A stretch of 64,000 nt of DNA from Halorubellus sp034808145 (GTDB lineage: Archaea; Halobacteriota; Halobacteria; Halobacteriales; Natrialbaceae). Positions 41,155-50,722 of this stretch are shown piece after piece (position 1 is the first letter of the stretch; every line of letters starts with the position of its first letter). The position numbers and the translations under genes were made by a program. The notes under the pieces are model-generated. The model did no database searches. It was not told the origin of the DNA and saw only the letters and a program-made list of their open reading frames with translations. Location: the NCBI RefSeq assembly GCF_034808145.1, contig NZ_JAXHGM010000002.1, forward strand, positions 124,001 to 188,000, in the 5' to 3' direction.

Positions 41155-41838
41155 ATGACCGACGCCGTCGACGCCGTCCTCTTCGACCTCGACGACACGC
41201 TCTGCGAGTACCAACGGACGAGCGGGGAACTCCTCCGCGAGAGCTTCGCGGCGGTCGGCGTCGAGCCGTTCTTCGACGTGGCCGAGTACTACGACGCCTA
41301 CGAGCGCGTGGTGAACGACGACGACGAGCACGACGGGATGCGAGAGCTCCGCGAGCTCTGCTTCGCGGACCTCGCCGACGAGTACGGCTACTCCCGGGAC
41401 CTCGCGTACGAGATGGCTGATCACTTCGCGGACTCGCGAGACCACACGAACGTCGCGGCGCTCCCCGGCGCCGCGGCCGCCGTGGAGGCGCTCGCCGACG
41501 ACCACGCGCTCGGTGTCGTCACGAACGGGGCGCCTGAGATGCAGCGCCAGAAGCTCTCAGCGCTCGACTTCGACCACCACTTCGAGACCGTCGTCTGCGC
41601 GGGGTACGACGCGCCGGCCAAGCCGGAACCGGACCCGTACCACGCCGCACTCGGCGAACTGGACGTCGCCGCCGACCGCGCGGTCCACGTCGGGAACTCC
41701 CTCAAGACGGACGTCCCGGGCGCGCACAACGCCGGCGTCCGGTCGACGTGGCTGTCCGACGGCTCCACGCCCGACCCGGAACCGCACTACGTCGTCGACC
41801 GCCTCGACGAACTCGCCACGCCACCGTGGCGTCCCTGA
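41155..41838 (+). CDS. HAD-superfamily hydrolase
   Basis: Haloacid-dehalogenase-type phosphatase, 227 residues. Motif I is FDLDDTL (Asp11 nucleophile, Asp13), motif II is VVTNG, motif III the lysine of AKPEPDPYH, motif IV is HVGNSLKTDVPGA. The cap helices (residues 20-100) are of the C1 type. The substrate (sugar phosphate, nucleotide or glycolate-like) cannot be told from sequence. TATA not clear; gene is divergent from the TrpD-like gene. Confidence 0.9.
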   Translation: MTDAVDAVLFDLDDTLCEYQRTSGELLRESFAAVGVEPFFDVAEYYDAYERVVNDDDEHDGMRELRELCFADLADEYGYSRDLAYEMADHFADSRDHTNVAALPGAAAAVEALADDHALGVVTNGAPEMQRQKLSALDFDHHFETVVCAGYDAPAKPEPDPYHAALGELDVAADRAVHVGNSLKTDVPGAHNAGVRSTWLSDGSTPDPEPHYVVDRLDELATPPWRP

Positions 41839-41859
41839 CGGCGCTCCGGCGGAACCGGA

Positions 41860-42816
41860 CTACCGGGCGTGGACGGGGATGGCCGTGCCGACGTCGTCGC
41901 GTTCGGCGGCTCGTTCGCGTAACCGCTCGATGCGGTCGTCCATCGACGGGTGCGTCGCGAGGAGCTTCGAGAGCGCGTCCTCCTCGCCGTGGACGAACAG
42001 CGAACTCCAGAGCCCGCGGTAGGGGTCGCTCGCACGCTGGATGCGTCGGAGGCCGCGGGCGAGAGCGAGCGGGTCGCCGGTCACCTCGACCGCGCGGTCG
42101 TCGGCGGCGAGCTCGCGACGCCGGGAGTGCGCGCGGAGCGCGAGCGTGAACGCGAGGAGCGCGAGGACGACGAGCTGGCCGACGCGGTAGTGCGTGCGCT
42201 GGAGGTGGACGCCCAGCGGAACGGGTCGGCGCCCGGAGGGGTACGTCGCGGCACGCGAGACGCCGGCGACGAGCACGCCGACGGGGAGGAGCACGAGGAA
42301 CGCGACCCCCGCGACCGTCTGGAGGACGCTCGTCGCGAGCGTCTGCACGAGCCCGTCGTACCCTTCGAGGTGCGCGAGCTCGTGCGCGAGGATGGCGTCG
42401 AGCTCCTCGGGCCGGAGGATGCGCGCGAGCCGATGGTCGAGGACGACGACGCCACCGCCGCGCGCGCCGACCGCGAGCGCGTTCGGCGCCTCCAGCGCCG
42501 CGACGTACACCGACGGGGGCTGAACCCCCATCCGCGACGCGATCTCGTCGAGGCGCTCGTGGAGCCGCGGCGCCGTCTCCGGCGGCACGTACTGCGCGTC
42601 CAACGCCGTCAGGATACGCGTCGCCCCGGCGCGATAGCTCGCGTACCCGAACGCGAGCGCACTCCCGACGACCGCCGCGACCAGCAGCCAGAGCGACGGC
42701 GGGTCGGCGAGCACCGCCGACACCACGACAGCGAACGCCACCGCCAGCACCGCGTAGAACGCCACCGACAGCACGCCCGTCAGAACCGACAGGGCGCGAC
42801 GTCCACCGGTATCCAT
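41860..42816 (-). CDS. htpX: M48-family (HtpX-like) membrane metalloprotease
   Basis: Zinc protease of the HtpX type for membrane-protein quality control. HELAH (catalytic site) is in DAILAHELAHLEGYD, and the third ligand is in RRRELAADDRAVE. Hydrophobic segments at the N terminus (two) and around VAFLVLLPVGVLVAGV and LVVLALLAFTLAL give four membrane helices. 318 residues; the C-terminal part ATHPSMDDRIERL is typical. Convergent with the HAD gene; the next gene upstream is the GTPBP1-type GTPase, 47 bp away on the same strand. Confidence 0.9.
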   Translation of the reverse strand: MDTGGRRALSVLTGVLSVAFYAVLAVAFAVVVSAVLADPPSLWLLVAAVVGSALAFGYASYRAGATRILTALDAQYVPPETAPRLHERLDEIASRMGVQPPSVYVAALEAPNALAVGARGGGVVVLDHRLARILRPEELDAILAHELAHLEGYDGLVQTLATSVLQTVAGVAFLVLLPVGVLVAGVSRAATYPSGRRPVPLGVHLQRTHYRVGQLVVLALLAFTLALRAHSRRRELAADDRAVEVTGDPLALARGLRRIQRASDPYRGLWSSLFVHGEEDALSKLLATHPSMDDRIERLRERAAERDDVGTAIPVHAR

Positions 42817-42863
42817 ACTCCACCTACGCGACCGTCGAGCAAAATACCACCGAGCGCGCCCGG

Positions 42864-44519
42864 CTAGTCGTCGAGGTCCGTTCGCGTGACCGTCCCGACG
42901 CCCTTGCTCTGGCCTTCGCGGAACACGAACCGCTGGCCGTCCTCGACGAGGTACGGTCGGAACTTGAACCGGACGCGCGTCTTCCCCTTGTCGCCGGGGA
43001 GGAGCTGGCCGCCGTCGGGGTGGAAGACGGCGGCCTCGCTTATCGTCTCCAGGTGGACGACGGGTTCGTAGCCGTCACCGATGCGCGTCGGGTGGTTCAG
43101 GACCATCACCTCGGCCTCGAACTCGCGGACCGGCTGGGGGTCGCTGTCGCGCGGCACGAGCACCATCCCACGTTCGATGTCGGCCTCGCGGACGCCTTTG
43201 AGTGCAATCCCGACGATACGGCCGGCTTTCGCCTCGTCGACGCGGTGATAGTGCATCTCGATGCTGCGCGCTTCGACCTCGCGGAACGACCCGTCGGGCA
43301 TCGGGCCGAGCAGGAGTTCGTCGCCGGCCTCGACCTCGCCGCGCATGATGGTGCCGGAGGCGACCGCGCCGACGCCCGTCACCGAGTACGTCCGGTCGAT
43401 GTACATCCGGAAGTCGCCGTCGCTCCCCGCGGTCTTCGGCAGCCGCCGGAACACCTCGTCGAGCGCGTCCATCCCGCGGCCGTCGACGCTCGACGTGACG
43501 AACAGCGGCACGACGCCGTCCCCGACCTCGTCGACGGCCGCGTCCACGCCGTGACGTTCGACGCGCAGCGGCGTCTTCCCGACGTCCCGCAGCAGTCCCT
43601 CGACCTCGCGCTCGACCTCTTCGAGCCGTTCGTCCGTGACGAGGTCGGCCTTCGTGATGGCGACCATCGTCGGCAGTTCGGTGGCGAGCAGGACGCCGAG
43701 GTGCTCGCGCGTCGTCTTCGTCGGGCCGTCGTCCGCCGCGACCGTCAGCAGCCCGTAGTCGAGCTTCTGGCCGACGAGGCCGCGGATGGTCGTGCGGAGC
43801 CACGGCTCGTGACCGACGGTGTCGACGAACGACACGAGCTTGTCGGACTCGTCGACCACTCGCGCGCGGTCGGTCTTCCGGTGCGGGTTCTGCATCCGGA
43901 CGGCCTGGTCGTCCGCGTCGAACCCGTACACGGCGTAGGACAGGTCCGCAGAGAGGCCGCGTTCGACCTCGTGCGGTTTCACGTCGAGGTACCCGCGGGT
44001 CGCGCCCTCGCCGTCGTCGGCCTCGCCCGTGACGAGCGACCCGACGAGCGTCGACTTCCCGTGGTCGACGTGCCCGGCGGTCCCGACGACGATATGGCCG
44101 TCGTCGGTCCCGAGGACGGCGCCCTCGCTGATGGTGGCGACGCCGACGATGCCGTCCGCGTCGTCGACCGCGGTACCGGTTCCGGTGCCGGCGGACGCGC
44201 CGGCGTCGTCGACGCTCCACGTCTGCACGTCCTCGATGTGCGCGCCCGCCTCCTCGGCGAGCAGGCTCAGGACGTCCATGGACTCGGAGAACTCGGCGGG
44301 TGGAACGCCGGCGAGCCCGCCGTCGTCGGTGACGCCGACGACGTACGTCGCCTCGCCGTCCCCGGAGAGGACGCGATGTCGGAGTTGCGCCGCGAGCGAT
44401 TCCCGACGCCCGTCCGACAGGTGGAGGTCCTTCCGGAGCCGTTCCTTGAACTCGACGCTCCCCCCCTCCGACTCGCCGCGGTCGAGGGCGCGCTGCAACA
44501 CGGCCCTGTCAGGGCTCAT
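42864..44519 (-). CDS. GTPBP1-family (EF-Tu-like) GTPase
   Basis: Translational-type GTPase of the GTPBP1/GTPBP2 family. An N-terminal domain of about 130 residues (EFKERLRKDLHLSDGRRESL) precedes the G domain: G1 VVGTAGHVDHGKSTL, G3 DTVGHE, G4 AITKADL. EF-Tu domain 2 and 3 segments follow (YIDRTYSVTGVGAVASGTIM, VRFKFRPYLVEDGQRFVF). Relatives bind mRNA or act in surveillance; the archaeal role is not defined. 551 residues from the ATG at 44519; an in-frame ATG nine codons earlier is possible. It shares its upstream spacer with no other gene. Confidence 0.88.
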   Translation of the reverse strand: MSPDRAVLQRALDRGESEGGSVEFKERLRKDLHLSDGRRESLAAQLRHRVLSGDGEATYVVGVTDDGGLAGVPPAEFSESMDVLSLLAEEAGAHIEDVQTWSVDDAGASAGTGTGTAVDDADGIVGVATISEGAVLGTDDGHIVVGTAGHVDHGKSTLVGSLVTGEADDGEGATRGYLDVKPHEVERGLSADLSYAVYGFDADDQAVRMQNPHRKTDRARVVDESDKLVSFVDTVGHEPWLRTTIRGLVGQKLDYGLLTVAADDGPTKTTREHLGVLLATELPTMVAITKADLVTDERLEEVEREVEGLLRDVGKTPLRVERHGVDAAVDEVGDGVVPLFVTSSVDGRGMDALDEVFRRLPKTAGSDGDFRMYIDRTYSVTGVGAVASGTIMRGEVEAGDELLLGPMPDGSFREVEARSIEMHYHRVDEAKAGRIVGIALKGVREADIERGMVLVPRDSDPQPVREFEAEVMVLNHPTRIGDGYEPVVHLETISEAAVFHPDGGQLLPGDKGKTRVRFKFRPYLVEDGQRFVFREGQSKGVGTVTRTDLDD

Positions 44520-44758
44520 GTCGCCGCGTAAGGGAGAGACTCGCATAAGGCTTCCCGTCACATGGGTGCGTTTGCCACGCGAGGGGTGGGGAGCGCGTGG
44601 GAGCGACCCGGACGACTCCCTGTCCTTCCTTATCGAACGCAGACTCCCTGCGAGTACACAGCCCTAGTAGCTGTCGTCGAACCGACGCGACCGGCTATCT
44701 ACTGACCGATGTGACCGGGCGTCGCCATCGACGCGACTCGTGCTCGGTCACTCGTCGG

Positions 44759-45331
44759 TCACTCGTCGGTCAGTCGCTCGTAGGCCGCGGTCACGCGCTT
44801 GAACGCCTCCTCGTCGCCGTCGGCCGTGTCCGGGTGAACCTCCTTCACGCGCTCGCGGTACGCCTCGCGGACAGCGTCCTCGTCCGCGGTCGGGTCGAGC
44901 CCAAGACGCCGGTAGGCCTCCTCGGCGCTCGGGCCGTCCTGGCGCTCGACCCGAGGACCGCCGCGTCGCGCGCCGCCACGACCGCCGGCGGTGGCGCTCG
45001 CGCGCGCTCGACGACCGCCGGCGCGAGCCTCCCGGCGCCGCTCCCGGTTGATGCGACGACGCGCCTCGCGCGCGAACCGGCTCCGCCCGCGCTGGGCGCC
45101 CTCCCGGGCCTTCCGGCCCGCGAACCGCGACCCGCCGGCGTTCACGCCCTCCGCGACGCGTTCGCGCATCCGACCGGTCGCCTGATACCACATGAAGTAG
45201 CCGGTGGCTGCGAACGGCAGCGCGATCGCGAGCACGAACGCCTCCTTGGTGACGATGGCGACGACGGTGAGCATCGTCGTCAGGCCGGCGAACACCGACG
45301 CCAGCCCGAACAGGAGCGGGGAGTCCCTCAC
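44759..45331 (-). CDS. Membrane-anchored J-domain (DnaJ-like) protein
   Basis: 190 residues: two N-terminal membrane helices (LLFGLASVFAGLTTMLTVVA and FVLAIALPFAATGYFMW), an Arg/Gly-rich middle (RRARASATAGGRGGARRGGP) and a C-terminal J domain (AYRRLGLDPTADEDAVREAY, HPD in KEVHPDTA, FKRVTAAYERL). The J domain would stimulate an Hsp70 (DnaK) at the membrane. It is the same plan as small haloarchaeal J proteins. Start at the GTG at 45331: a TATA-like GATTTA at 45357-45362 makes it leaderless, and the long open frame upstream to 45451 is not used. Confidence 0.85.
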   Translation of the reverse strand: MRDSPLLFGLASVFAGLTTMLTVVAIVTKEAFVLAIALPFAATGYFMWYQATGRMRERVAEGVNAGGSRFAGRKAREGAQRGRSRFAREARRRINRERRREARAGGRRARASATAGGRGGARRGGPRVERQDGPSAEEAYRRLGLDPTADEDAVREAYRERVKEVHPDTADGDEEAFKRVTAAYERLTDE

Positions 45332-45549
45332 GTCTCGACGGAAGGACTCCGAACGCCTAAATCGCTCGGCTCCCCACACCGCCTCCGGCAGTCGCGAGAA
45401 CTCACGCACCTCCCCACTTCCCAACCCCCACCTACTCACGGACCAACCCACCCAGCCACTCAGTCAGGCATCGATTTACCCAGTCAGCCACCCAGCCACG
45501 CATTATCGTGTGAACTAGACTCAAGGGGCGTCGGTGCGAACGGGGAGGC

Positions 45550-45765
45550 ATGAGCGTCTCCGGGCTCTGTCAGGTCTGCGAGTCGAACGCCGCCGAGGAG
45601 TCCTGCGAGCGCTGCGGTGCGCTCGTCTGCGAGCGACATTACGACGGCGAGCACGCGATGTGCGTGTCCTGCGTCGCCGAGACCACTCGCGGCGACCGCG
45701 ACGACCGCGGCGACCGCGGTCGTCGGTTCCACGAGCAGGACGTCCCCGGCGAGCACCGGTTCTGA
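45550..45765 (+). CDS. HIT/B-box-like zinc-finger protein
   Basis: 71 residues; CQVC...CERCGALVCERHY...CVSC gives six cysteines and histidines arranged like a HIT or B-box zinc finger with two metal sites. The tail is charged and probably flexible. Such mini-proteins are common in haloarchaea; a role in protein binding is likely but unproved. A TATA-like box (ATTATCG near 45501-45508) precedes the ATG. Confidence 0.75.
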   Translation: MSVSGLCQVCESNAAEESCERCGALVCERHYDGEHAMCVSCVAETTRGDRDDRGDRGRRFHEQDVPGEHRF

Positions 45766-45785
45766 CGGCACCGTCGCGCCGGGAC

Positions 45786-46175
45786 TCACTCCTCGTTCGA
45801 GCGAGGCGCCGCTCGATGGTCGGTCCCGAACCACGCGGTCGACGGCGGAACCAGCCCGCCCGCGACGAGCGCGAGCACCAGCAGGTACGCGACGAGACCG
45901 CCGGCGAGCGCGCTCAGGCCGCTCTTCGGGCGGAACGCGGCAGCGGCTGCGGCAGCGAGCACGGTGACGGCGACCGACACCACGCGGACCGTCCGTCGCG
46001 CCCAGACTGCCTCGACGACGGTCGCGCGAGCGCTCAGGAGGCCCTCGAGGAGGACCGCACCGACCGCGCCCGCTGCGAACGCGAACGGCGACGCGCGCAC
46101 GCCGCCCGCGGCGGCGAGCGCGACGACGACGGCGAGAACGCCCGCGGCGAGCGCGCCGTCCCCGAGCCGACTCAC
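45786..46175 (-). CDS. Small membrane protein, coupled to the next
   Basis: 129 residues, four hydrophobic stretches (ALAAGVLAVVVALAAAGGV, FAFAAGAVGAVLLEGLLSA, VVSVAVTVLAAAAAAAF, ALAGGLVAYLLVLALVAGGL). GTG at 46175 overlaps the stop of the upstream gene (GTGA), so the two form a coupled pair. No recognised family. Confidence 0.7.
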   Translation of the reverse strand: MSRLGDGALAAGVLAVVVALAAAGGVRASPFAFAAGAVGAVLLEGLLSARATVVEAVWARRTVRVVSVAVTVLAAAAAAAFRPKSGLSALAGGLVAYLLVLALVAGGLVPPSTAWFGTDHRAAPRSNEE

Positions 46176-46477
46176 GCGTCCAGGAGGCCGTCGACGACGA
46201 GTCCGGCGGCGAGCAACCAGACGCCCGCCGCGACCGCGACGGCGCTCACGTGCACGACCGTCGAGCCCGTCCCGGTGCCGAGGACCGGCCCGCCGAGGGC
46301 GTTCGTCGCCATCGCCGTGCTGCGCGTGACCGACCCGGTCGCCTCCAGCACCGACGTCCACGCGAGCACGGCGCCGACGAACCCGACGCCGACCAGCGCG
46401 AGCCCGGCACTGTACAGCGACCGGACGACGCCGTCGAGCGGGTCGGCGGCGAACGGCCGCCCATCACGCGTTGCCAT
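46172..46477 (-). CDS. Small membrane protein, first gene of a coupled pair
   Basis: 101 residues with three hydrophobic segments (LYSAGLALVGVGFVGAVLAW, STVVHVSAVAVAAGVWLLAA and a short middle one). An ATG at 46477 follows a TATA-like box (ATTTATC near 46503-46509) by about 27 bp, i.e. leaderless. Partner of 45786-46175. No recognised function. Confidence 0.7.
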   Translation of the reverse strand: MATRDGRPFAADPLDGVVRSLYSAGLALVGVGFVGAVLAWTSVLEATGSVTRSTAMATNALGGPVLGTGTGSTVVHVSAVAVAAGVWLLAAGLVVDGLLDA

Positions 46478-46551
46478 GCCAGTCAATGACACGCTCAATC
46501 GTGATAAATCTGGCTCGACGAGTCTCAGCAGGCCAGCGTCCGACCGCCCCA

Positions 46552-47433
46552 TCAGTCCCGGTACACCGTCGCACCGTCACCGATCTCCGTCTGGTACGCC
46601 CGCGCCGACACCCCGGCGTCGTCGAACGCGTCGAGCATCGCACCCGCGACCGCCCGACGGTCCCCGCCCCGACACACCGCGAGCACGCTCGGGCCCGCAC
46701 CACTGATAGTCACGCCCGTCGCCCCCGCCGACAACGCCGCCGCCTTCACGCCGTCGTAACCGTCGACGAGCGCCGACCGCCGCGGCGTCACCACGTGCTC
46801 CTCCAAGCCACGTCCCACCAACTCGGGGTCGTCGCGATGCATCCCCGAGACGAGCGTCGCCGCCGACCCGACCGTCGACACCACGTCCTCCATCGACGCC
46901 GACGCCGGAACGACCTCTCGCGCGTCACGCGTCGACACCACGACCTCCGGCAGGCACGCAACCAGGCTCACCGACGCGTCCACCTGGAGCACGCCGTCGC
47001 CGCGAGCGATCGTGAACCCACCCAGGATGGACGGCGCGACGTTGTCCGCGTGCGCATCACCCGACACGACCGCCTCGCCCTTCGCCGCCACGTCCACGAG
47101 CTCCTCCCGCGACCGTCCACGGTCGTACAGCTCGTTCAACGCCACCGCCGCCGCCGCAGCGCTCGCGGCCGACGACCCCAGACCCGAGGCCGGCCGCACG
47201 CCCTTGTCGATGTGGATGTGCGCCGGCGCATCCAGCGCCTCGGCGACCGCTCCGACCGTGTTCCCCTTCGGGTCCTCCGGGATGTACTGGCTCCCCACGC
47301 CGGTCACCGATATCGTCGTCTCGGCGGCGCGCTCCACGCGCACCACGTCCGCGGGCACCCCGAGCGCCACCCCGAACACGTCGAATCCACTCCCCAGGTT
47401 CGCGGAACTCGCCGGCGCCCGAACCGTCAGCAT
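46552..47433 (-). CDS. thrB: Homoserine kinase
   Basis: Phosphorylates homoserine on the way to threonine. GHMP-kinase features: APASSANLGSGFDVFGVAL at the N terminus, the phosphate-binding loop PASGLGSSAASAAAAAV, and the C-terminal GVTISGAGPSVLAVCRGG. 293 residues from the ATG at 47433. No other threonine genes are next to it. Confidence 0.93.
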   Translation of the reverse strand: MLTVRAPASSANLGSGFDVFGVALGVPADVVRVERAAETTISVTGVGSQYIPEDPKGNTVGAVAEALDAPAHIHIDKGVRPASGLGSSAASAAAAAVALNELYDRGRSREELVDVAAKGEAVVSGDAHADNVAPSILGGFTIARGDGVLQVDASVSLVACLPEVVVSTRDAREVVPASASMEDVVSTVGSAATLVSGMHRDDPELVGRGLEEHVVTPRRSALVDGYDGVKAAALSAGATGVTISGAGPSVLAVCRGGDRRAVAGAMLDAFDDAGVSARAYQTEIGDGATVYRD

Positions 47434-47561
47434 GCCCCCTCCTAACCCGCCCCCTACGAAAAACCTAGCGGAGACCGCAACCGTCACCGCCCCCGCCACT
47501 CGCGTCACGTCGACGGTCGGACTCCAACAGACCCATACCGACCGGTACCCTCGCCTCTGAC

Positions 47562-48947
47562 ATGACTGTCGGCATCGTCGGCGGCGGCATCGCCGGACTC
47601 GCGGCCGCCCACCGCCTCCAGGCGCGCGGCCACGACGTCCGCGTCTACGAGGCGAGCGACGACCTCGGCGGACTCGCCGCCGTCCACGAGACGAGCGGCG
47701 ACCCCATCGAGAAGTTCTACCACCACCTCTCCAAGAGCGAGGAGACCATCGTCGAACTCGCCGACGACCTCGGCGTCGGCGACCGCGTCGAGTGGATCTA
47801 CGGGAACGACGGCTACTACGTCGACGGCGTCGTCCACCCCCTGAACACCATCTGGGAGATCGCCGCGTACCCCCACATGAGTCTCTACGACAAGTTCCGG
47901 CTCGGCATGCTCACGATGGAGATCGACGTCCGCGGCGGGGTTCCCTCGTTCGACACGTACGACGACCTGGAAGCGTACGAGGACGTCCCCATCAAGCAGT
48001 TCCTCCTCGAGCACACCACCCGCGGCGTCTACGAGAACTTCTTCGAACCGCTCCTGAACGCGAAGTTCGGCGACCGCGTCGAGGACGTCTCCGCCGCCTG
48101 GCTGCTCGGCCGCATCAAGTTCCGCGGGGAACGCGACCTCCTCAAGGGCGAGCAGCTCGGGTACTTCGACGGGAGTTTCGCCGTCCTCATCGACGCGCTC
48201 ATCGACGCGGTCGGTCGCGAGCACGTCCAGACCGGCGCGCGCGTCGTCGACCTCGACGCGAGCGACGCCGGCGACACCGGCGACGCGGCCGTCGACTCGC
48301 TCACCGTCGAGACCGCCGACGGCCGCGAGACCCACGACGTCGATAGCGTCGTCGTCGCGGCGATGCCGAACGTCCTCGAGGAGCTCACCGGATACGAGTG
48401 CGACATCGACTTCCAGGGCGCGGTGTGCGCGGTCGTCACCATGGACCGGTCGCTCATGGACGAGACGTACTGGCTGAACGTCGCGCACGACGCCCCGTTC
48501 GGTGCGCTCATCGAGCACACGAACTTCGTCCCGCCCGAGCGCTACGGCGGCGACCACCTCCTGTACGTCGCGAGTTACGTGCAGTCGCCCGACGAGTGGC
48601 TCTGGCAGGCCGACGACGACGCCGTCGAGACCCGCTGGCTCGACCACATCGCGGAGATGTTCCCCGACCAGTTCGACGACGCGATGGTCGAGGACGTCCG
48701 CATCTCGCGGAACCCACGCGCCGCGCCGGTCTACGAACGCGGCTACCTCGACATGGTCGTTCCCTACGACGTCGGGAGCGACGCCACCGAGGTCCCGAAC
48801 GGCGTCTACTACGCGGGCATGGCGAGTCGCGCCCAGTACCCCGAGCGCTCGCTGAACGGCGGTATCGTCGCCGGCTACGAGTGCGCCGACCGCATCGACG
48901 ATCGCGTCGACACCGAACGGTCGATACTCGAAGCCAGCACGCAGTGA
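47562..48947 (+). CDS. NAD(P)/FAD-dependent amine-oxidase-like flavoprotein
   Basis: 461-residue flavoprotein. The dinucleotide motif TVGIVGGGIAGLAAAHRLQ is at the N terminus, followed by RVYEASDDLGGLA, then EKFYHHLSKSEETIVELADD in the substrate region and a second FAD element near the C terminus (VPNGVYYAGMASRAQYPERS, GGIVAGYECADR). It groups with protoporphyrinogen oxidase/UDP-galactopyranose mutase-like enzymes; the LPNLI-type residue set does not fix the substrate. A role in isoprenoid, heme or surface-sugar chemistry is possible. Divergent from thrB. Confidence 0.85.
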   Translation: MTVGIVGGGIAGLAAAHRLQARGHDVRVYEASDDLGGLAAVHETSGDPIEKFYHHLSKSEETIVELADDLGVGDRVEWIYGNDGYYVDGVVHPLNTIWEIAAYPHMSLYDKFRLGMLTMEIDVRGGVPSFDTYDDLEAYEDVPIKQFLLEHTTRGVYENFFEPLLNAKFGDRVEDVSAAWLLGRIKFRGERDLLKGEQLGYFDGSFAVLIDALIDAVGREHVQTGARVVDLDASDAGDTGDAAVDSLTVETADGRETHDVDSVVVAAMPNVLEELTGYECDIDFQGAVCAVVTMDRSLMDETYWLNVAHDAPFGALIEHTNFVPPERYGGDHLLYVASYVQSPDEWLWQADDDAVETRWLDHIAEMFPDQFDDAMVEDVRISRNPRAAPVYERGYLDMVVPYDVGSDATEVPNGVYYAGMASRAQYPERSLNGGIVAGYECADRIDDRVDTERSILEASTQ

Positions 48948-49799
48948 GCGCTCGAACGGAGACACGGTGAACGCTCGAACGCGCACACCGTGAACGCGAC
49001 GCGACGCTCTCGCTGCTTGGTGTTGAGAACCGAGGAACCCGGGCGTCGACGTTCGGACCCGGACGGGAGACGTTTTCCACGGACCACGCGACCAGTGCTA
49101 GCTTTCGGTGGGCTCGCACCACCTCGGTCGACAACTGTCGACTTCGGCCGGGCTTGCACCGGCGTGCTGGCGTATTCACGAAGGTCGCTTGCGCGACGTC
49201 CGTTACTTGGGCTTCGCCGTCGACCACCATGGTGGTCGACCGTTGGTCCGCTACGGTTCTCCTTCGGAGCGACGACTTCGGAACCCTGTTACGGGCCCTT
49301 CAGTTGCTGCCCCTACTCAGACACGTCTCACCCGCTTGCGCGGGTCGATTCGTGCCTTGAGCGTCCGGTGAGTCCCGTCGACTCCCGGCGACGTTCGAAC
49401 GAACGGCCGCAGCGATGGTAAACGTATCTGCCCGTTACTGACCAGTTGACCGCTCTATCCTGTGGTCTGGGTGTTTCAGATAGCGGTTGCTGACGCCGGT
49501 CGGGGAGCCGATGGACCGCGTGAACGAACGCTGGGGGCCGTCAGTCCTCCTCGTGCGCTGCGAGACGAGGTCTCGTGTGGTGCGAGCAACGTTCGACGCG
49601 AGTGGCGTCGTCGACGAGCCCGATCTGGAAGTGGCGAACAGGCGGTGCGCTGGTCGATACTCTGAGCTCGACCGAATACTGGCGCGAGGGTGCACCGCGC
49701 TCCCGTCCTGGCCGCTCGCGCCCGCGACTCACGTCACGCCGACCCTGGCCGCGGCTTCGCTCTTGAACGTTCGGAGAACCCGCACCGACCGCGTCGTCG
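48948..49799. other. 850-bp gene-free region
   Basis: The longest stretch without a convincing gene. Frames here are Arg/Ser-rich and lack the acidic composition of the rest of the window. It holds short direct repeats near the flavoprotein end (GTGAACGCTCGAAC twice, at about 48968-48998), a perfect palindrome at 49219-49240 and somewhat lower G+C than flanks. Confidence 0.6.
49219..49240. repeat. Perfect 22-bp palindrome
   Basis: The 22 bases centred on CCATGG read the same on both strands (left half GTCGACCACCA). Located in the middle of the gene-free region; candidate protein-binding site. Confidence 0.85.
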
Positions 49800-50372
49800 T
49801 CAGTCGTCGGCGACGTACTCCTCGGGGTCGACGTCCGCCGGTTCCTCCCGGCCGCCGACCACGACCTCGCCGTCGGCGGTCTCGACGTACACGTCGTCCG
49901 CGAACCCACCCTCGGCGTAGGGATGAACCGGGTCGTCGAGCCGCTCCGGCGTCGACGGCGCGTCCGCGATACCGTCCGCGGGCAGAAACACGCCGAGGGG
50001 GTCGTCTACCGTGATACCGTGGTCGTCGAAGAACTCCGCGTACCGGTCGCGGTGCTCGCCGAGCTCGTCGCTCGGGAACTCCATCATCTCCGTCCACCCG
50101 TGGTTGTAGAAGTCGAAGTTCGCCTGCACGTGCGTGATCTCCCGGGCTTTCGCCTCCGGATAGTAGTCGAGCGCGGCGACGTACGTGTCCATCGTCGCGT
50201 CGAAGAAGTCGTCGAGGTGCTCGCGGCGCTCCTCGCGATGCGCCTCGTCGGCCTTCCCGAGGAAGATGTCCGTGTGCATGTCCACGAGCTTCCCGCGAGC
50301 GACGTCCCCGAGCACCGGCGCCGTGAGCGCCTGCTTGAACGCGAAGTGCTTGACGTTCTGGCGTATCTTCAT
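49800..50372 (-). CDS. Haloarchaeal hypothetical (DUF6149-like)
   Basis: 190 residues; helical N terminus (NVKHFAFKQALTAPVLGDVA, LVDMHTDIFLGKADEAH, LDDFFDATMDTYVAAL) with conserved-looking TEMMEFPSDELGEH, then a proline/glycine-rich C terminus with a strand pair (DVYVETADGEVVVGG). From memory it resembles the family DUF6149, function unknown. ATG at 50372. Together with the small gene 152 bp upstream it shares a half-site GGTAACG just before the start. Confidence 0.7.
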   Translation of the reverse strand: MKIRQNVKHFAFKQALTAPVLGDVARGKLVDMHTDIFLGKADEAHREERREHLDDFFDATMDTYVAALDYYPEAKAREITHVQANFDFYNHGWTEMMEFPSDELGEHRDRYAEFFDDHGITVDDPLGVFLPADGIADAPSTPERLDDPVHPYAEGGFADDVYVETADGEVVVGGREEPADVDPEEYVADD

Positions 50373-50524
50373 CTCTACCTCGACGGTAACGACTCCGCAA
50401 CCAAGAACGTCCCGCTGGCGGCACCGTACCGTCGGTCGCGGCCACGTCGGCGCGGTCGAACCGGCGCTCGTCCCCGGTGGTCGACGATGCGACGTCCTCG
50501 GCCACCCGACCGGCGGCGTCGCGG

Positions 50525-50722
50525 TCAGTCGACGTACGCCATCGCGTCCTCGGACTCGCTCGGCGTCTCGACGCTGATCTCCTGGACCGGTTTGAGGTAC
50601 GTGACGCGCACGTACCCCGACCCGGCTGGTTCCACCGAGACCGTCTTCGCGGCCGCCGGCAGGTCGAGGACTTGCCCGTGCTTGCGCAGTTCCGAATCGA
50701 TCTTGAAGTTGGTTCCGTGCAT
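50525..50722 (-). CDS. Small haloarchaeal protein
   Basis: 65 residues, no membrane segment: KIDSELRKHGQVLDLPAAAK, then strands VSVEPAGSGYVRVTYLKPVQ and ISVETPSESEDAM. No family recognised. The ATG at 50722 is directly adjacent to a 17-bp perfect inverted repeat (GGTAACG/CGTTACC arms, 50723-50739). Confidence 0.65.
   Translation of the reverse strand: MHGTNFKIDSELRKHGQVLDLPAAAKTVSVEPAGSGYVRVTYLKPVQEISVETPSESEDAMAYVD

Noticed and set aside
49108..49371. Short open frames in the 850-bp gap as a gene
   Set aside because: Composition is Arg/Ser-rich, not acidic, no start signal and no motif; reported as gene-free.
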